Shown here in pieces: positions 60,787 to 64,000 of a stretch of DNA of 64,000 nt. The first letter of the stretch is position 1. Every line of letters begins with the position of its first letter. Below the pieces are notes generated by a model. It was not told the DNA's origin. It did not search any database and saw nothing but the letters and a program-made list of their open reading frames with translations. The DNA comes from Marinobacter alexandrii (GTDB lineage Bacteria > Pseudomonadota > Gammaproteobacteria > Pseudomonadales > Oleiphilaceae), in NCBI RefSeq assembly GCF_005871205.1, contig NZ_SWKM01000015.1, positions 62,001-126,000 on the forward strand. The letters run 5' to 3'. Made by a program: the position numbers and the translations under genes.

Positions 60787-62511
60787 TTATCGACCTTCCG
60801 ACGGAGCTGGTGGCGTCAGACGGGGGAAAGCCCCACCCAGATCGTTGTTGATCTGGATAATGGTCATAGCGCCCGCGATGCCATCAACGGTCAGTCCCTT
60901 CAAACCCTGATACCAGCGAATCTGCTTTTCCGTTGGCATCCGGTTGATTCGACCCGTTTCGACACTCGAATCGCCGTGCTTGTCTGCAAGCTCCATCATG
61001 CGAGCTCCAATCCACAACTGCTCTTCGCGACTGCCGCTGTCCGCCGGTACGTCCAGAAAATCCGGTCGGCGCCACAGAATGCGGTAGTCACCGAACCAAT
61101 ACTGCTCGATACTGGCAAAAGTAACCTCTCGGGAGCCCTTTGGAGTCACAATCGCCGCCATGTCTCCATCAAGACTCCTAACCACCGCATAGCCACGTTT
61201 GCCAGATTGATCCCGAAGCTCGAGGATAGCCGGCCGGTCCAAGAATTCGAGGCTGCGACGATTGCCTTGCCGCTCAAGGCAGGCCATGCCTTCCGTTACG
61301 GCAAACTGACAGGCCGTTGGGAAGCTTTCCGGCCGGTAGTCGTACTGCCAGAGCTTAAACAGCGACCGGAATGCGTCCACCAGGTTGATGGAGTGCGAAG
61401 AGAACTCAAAAGACTCAGGTGCCGGATCCGAAGTCGACGCCATCCCGCCGGCTTGGTCCGAGTTATGAGAGCTGTGCGAGTTGGGAGTGTTAAGAGAGCC
61501 GGAAGAATTGTCAGCGTCGCTGCGCTCCACAACGCCTGCCTGCACCGATGAGGAAGACAGTCCGGCCTGGATGTCAGTCACTGTCACCGGCCAGCGATCC
61601 ACCAGCCACACCGTTCCCACCACGGCCACCAGGAACGACGCCGTAAGCAGCAAATAACGGGACGATTTGCTAACACTGGCGGCCTGACCGGCCAGCATGG
61701 TGGACGCATCGCCCCGCACTTCACGAGCCGCGTTGCGAATGTGCGCAGTGGTGATTTCGTGCTCGCCTTCGGCGTAGGCGCCCAGTAGAGCGCGATCACT
61801 GATCAGGTTGATCAGACGGGGGATGCCCTGACTTTCCTTGTACAGCCTGGAAACTGCGCCGGCACTGAAAATATCTCCGCGCATACCGGCAACACTCAGA
61901 CGGTAGCTCAAATAGTTGGGTAACTCTGCCCGGCCAATAGCATTGAGATGGTAGCGCGCGGTTACCCGTTGGTTCAGTTGTCGCAACTCAGGCATTGCCA
62001 GTATCTGCTGCAACTCCGGCTGACCGAGCAGCACAATTTGCAGCAGCTTCTTTTCGGCGGTCTCCAGGTTGGTCAGAAGCCGCAACTGTTCCAGCACATC
62101 AGCGGACAGGTTTTGGGCCTCGTCAATCATCAGGACCTTATGGCGCCCGGCAGCATGGGCCCTGAGCAGATCCTGGTTGATCAGATCGACCAACGCTTTA
62201 ATGGTTGCATTTGCGGGGTGGGTCACGCCCATCTCATCGCAAATGGATGAGAGCAATTCACGAGCAGAGAGCCGTGGATTGAGAATAAGCGCGATATCGG
62301 CATTTTCGGGCGCGTTTTCAATGAAACACCGGGACACCGTGGTTTTTCCGGTACCCACCTCTCCGGTGATCACAATAAAGCCGCCCTGCCCCTTAACGCC
62401 GTACATCAGGTGCGCCAAGGCTTCCTTGTGGCGTTCACTGAGGTACAGGTAACGGGGATCAGGCGCAATGGAAAACGGCGGTTCCCGAAAGCCGAAGAAG
62501 TCGTAATACAT
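60787..62511 (-). CDS. gspA: type II secretion ATPase/assembly protein GspA (ExeA)
   Basis: Protein of 574 residues starting MYYDFFGFREPPFSIAPDPR. The cytoplasmic AAA+ domain has Walker A GEVGTGKT (50-57), Walker B VLMIDEAQNL and the arginine-finger region. One membrane helix (about 283-303) follows. The periplasmic part ends in a peptidoglycan-binding repeat (about 520-560, KQIRWYQGLKGLTVDG). It forms the ExeAB-type complex with GspB for secretin assembly. Structural gsp genes are not in the window, so they must be encoded elsewhere. Confidence 0.93.
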   Translation of the reverse strand: MYYDFFGFREPPFSIAPDPRYLYLSERHKEALAHLMYGVKGQGGFIVITGEVGTGKTTVSRCFIENAPENADIALILNPRLSARELLSSICDEMGVTHPANATIKALVDLINQDLLRAHAAGRHKVLMIDEAQNLSADVLEQLRLLTNLETAEKKLLQIVLLGQPELQQILAMPELRQLNQRVTARYHLNAIGRAELPNYLSYRLSVAGMRGDIFSAGAVSRLYKESQGIPRLINLISDRALLGAYAEGEHEITTAHIRNAAREVRGDASTMLAGQAASVSKSSRYLLLTASFLVAVVGTVWLVDRWPVTVTDIQAGLSSSSVQAGVVERSDADNSSGSLNTPNSHSSHNSDQAGGMASTSDPAPESFEFSSHSINLVDAFRSLFKLWQYDYRPESFPTACQFAVTEGMACLERQGNRRSLEFLDRPAILELRDQSGKRGYAVVRSLDGDMAAIVTPKGSREVTFASIEQYWFGDYRILWRRPDFLDVPADSGSREEQLWIGARMMELADKHGDSSVETGRINRMPTEKQIRWYQGLKGLTVDGIAGAMTIIQINNDLGGAFPRLTPPAPSEGR

Positions 62512-62611
62512 GGGTATCCAGTCTGGTGCTCAGGCGCCGGGCCTGGCGGCGTTGCGCAAGCCCCGGCTCTCTTTCGCGGTATCATACCGCTGGCTTCGCG
62601 GGCCTGTCATC

Positions 62612-64000
62612 TCACGATTCGCCCGAACCTGAATTGCTGACCAGGCGCAGGTCGGTGGTTCGACGATTTTGCTCCTTTAGCCGCCGAACACAGCGCTCAA
62701 GAGTCTTGGAGATGCGGGCGTGGGACCGGATCATTGAAATTTTCGGCCAAGTGGCACGCTCGCCAGCCAGGATCATCTCTCTGACGTACTCTGGTTCTGG
62801 GTTCGCCAGCATCCGACGATAGTCCTTGAAAGAATAGGATGGCGCAATGGTGACATCACCGGAATAACGTTGCGCCATAATGGTATGAAGTTGGCCAGAC
62901 ATCTGCCTCAGCAACTCCGGTTTCAGCCGTTTACGCAAATAATCGAAAACACCCTCGCCATGAAACTGAATCTCAGATTTCAGCAGGTGCATTGGCAGGT
63001 TCGAAATTGAGAGTTTTTCATCGAGCCCACGGTCGTTGAGAAACGGCACCACATGCGGATTGGTTTGGCTGACGATGGTGAAATTGACATCGTAAAGATG
63101 CATCAAGCGTTCGATGGGAAGATCACTCACCACAGAACCGTCCACGAACTTCAATCTTGGCATGTACGGCAACGCGTTGCCGTGAATGTCCTTCTTCATC
63201 AGCGTGACCGGGGGAAATATACCGGGCACCGCGGCGCTGGCAAGGACAGCGCTCCAAACCAATAGATAAGGCGAAGTATAGCCACACAATAACCGTGCTT
63301 TCTGGTGCGCCTGGATCGGCGAAACACTTACGTTAATGGAGCGCCCGGTGCGCTGGTAGGCCTCTTCAAAGGTGTACTCACCAATATTGGCGCGCACACA
63401 GGACTTAAGCTGGTCCTGGTCCATCAGGCCATCGCCGCGTACGGCACTCAACAACCCGCGCCACTTCCAGGCCTTAAGGTTGTGATTCTCAGGCACCAGC
63501 ATTTCCGGGATCTCGGCATCGGTATGGACACCCAGAATACCCGCGATAATAGCGCCGATACTGGAGCCAGCAATCACCTGGGGCAAGAGCCCCTTCTCCC
63601 ACAACGCCTTGATCACACCAAAATGGAACATGCCAAGGGTCGCGCCGCCGCTGAGCAGGAGCGAAGGACGACCATAACTGGTCAGGGTGTCGCGGAAGAA
63701 CTGCAGCTTTTCCGAAATGGGGAAACCGGGCACCGGGTGATCGCACAGGAAGTCCAGTGATTCACAGACCTGAGTAATGTACTCCTCAACCAGGTGTTTG
63801 GTGCCTACCCGTGAGTGGGTGTACAGGGCCGGGTTGCCCATGTTGCCAAGATCGTGGTGCAGGCCTTCGCGAAGTGCCCGCTTCAGGCGTTCAAAGTCGT
63901 TCTGCTGCCGATACTGTTTCAGGTTGCTGAGGCGGTCGTAGATCAGTTCATAGTGGTAGAAATCGGACGCAAAGTCCTCTTTCCACTCGGCACTGCCCTC
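62612..64000 (-). CDS. DUF3336 / patatin-like phospholipase (5' end beyond window)
   Basis: Lipid hydrolase of the TGL3/TGL4-like patatin group. The frame stays open to base 64000, giving 462 visible residues, and the sequence before the internal ATG at 63841 (WKEDFASDFYHYELIYDRLS, KRALREGLHHDLGN) is typical DUF3336, so the start lies outside the window. The patatin core has the oxyanion-hole stretch LSGGATLGMFHFGV, nucleophile Ser in AGSSIGAI and dyad Asp in VDGSV. It is probably membrane-associated and acts on triacylglycerols or phospholipids (family knowledge). It lies 100 bp upstream of gspA on the same strand, with no clear terminator between. Confidence 0.9.
   Translation of the reverse strand, partial: EGSAEWKEDFASDFYHYELIYDRLSNLKQYRQQNDFERLKRALREGLHHDLGNMGNPALYTHSRVGTKHLVEEYITQVCESLDFLCDHPVPGFPISEKLQFFRDTLTSYGRPSLLLSGGATLGMFHFGVIKALWEKGLLPQVIAGSSIGAIIAGILGVHTDAEIPEMLVPENHNLKAWKWRGLLSAVRGDGLMDQDQLKSCVRANIGEYTFEEAYQRTGRSINVSVSPIQAHQKARLLCGYTSPYLLVWSAVLASAAVPGIFPPVTLMKKDIHGNALPYMPRLKFVDGSVVSDLPIERLMHLYDVNFTIVSQTNPHVVPFLNDRGLDEKLSISNLPMHLLKSEIQFHGEGVFDYLRKRLKPELLRQMSGQLHTIMAQRYSGDVTIAPSYSFKDYRRMLANPEPEYVREMILAGERATWPKISMIRSHARISKTLERCVRRLKEQNRRTTDLRLVSNSGSGES

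Overview
This looks like a chromosomal window from a Marinobacter-like marine gammaproteobacterium. That placement is inferred from gene content and Pseudomonas-type gene order (ftsK-lolA-rarA-serS-cobA, asd-fimV-truA-trpF, holB-pilZ, pabB-thrH-cysH-cysB), from a moderately high GC content by eye, and from the PilZ and FimV sequences. It is almost entirely housekeeping DNA. I see no rRNA, tRNA, insertion sequence, prophage or CRISPR array.

Layout. 1-6.2 kb (+): a Yej-type oligopeptide ABC importer (binding protein cut by the window edge, two permeases, a double ATPase), then fabI. 6.2-8.5 kb (-): a DUF1631-type protein followed by a PilZ protein with an intact c-di-GMP signature. 8.65-9.7 kb (+): DAHP synthase. 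9.8-16.6 kb (-): ftsK, lolA, rarA, serS, cobA in overlapping order. 16.7-26.8 kb (-): truA, trpF, trpB, trpA, accD, folC, dedD, cvpA, purF, metZ, a long collinear run mixing tRNA modification, tryptophan, fatty-acid, folate, purine and methionine genes. 26.9-34.9 kb (-): leuC, leuD, leuB, asd, fimV, with a divergent LysR regulator next to leuC. 36-47 kb (-): DUF58 and TgpA-type transglutaminase, holB, pilZ, an alpha/beta hydrolase, a DUF4892 protein, a patatin, prmB, aroC and an MFS transporter.

47.1-50.5 kb is the least understood stretch: four small exported proteins of unknown function. Two resemble the DUF6160 type, and three share a gapless N-terminal motif at the same distance from the signal peptide. 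50.6-54.6 kb holds pabB, thrH, cysH (an APS-reductase type with a 4Fe-4S cluster) and cysB. 54.9-57.6 kb is a large MalT/LAL-type LuxR regulator. 57.9-62.5 kb (-) carries gspA and gspB tightly coupled to dinG. The window ends inside a DUF3336/patatin lipase gene.

Starts were moved from the longest open frame where a ribosome binding site or family alignment argued for it (yejF, fabI, the PilZ genes, cvpA, trpA, trpB, asd, leuB, leuD, leuC, prmB, DUF58, pabB and others). Two genes, truA and the MFS transporter, have no conventional ATG start and are discussed as findings. No clear new defence or mobile system is visible. The best candidates for undescribed biology are the exported-protein cluster at 47-50.5 kb and the DUF1631-PilZ pair.
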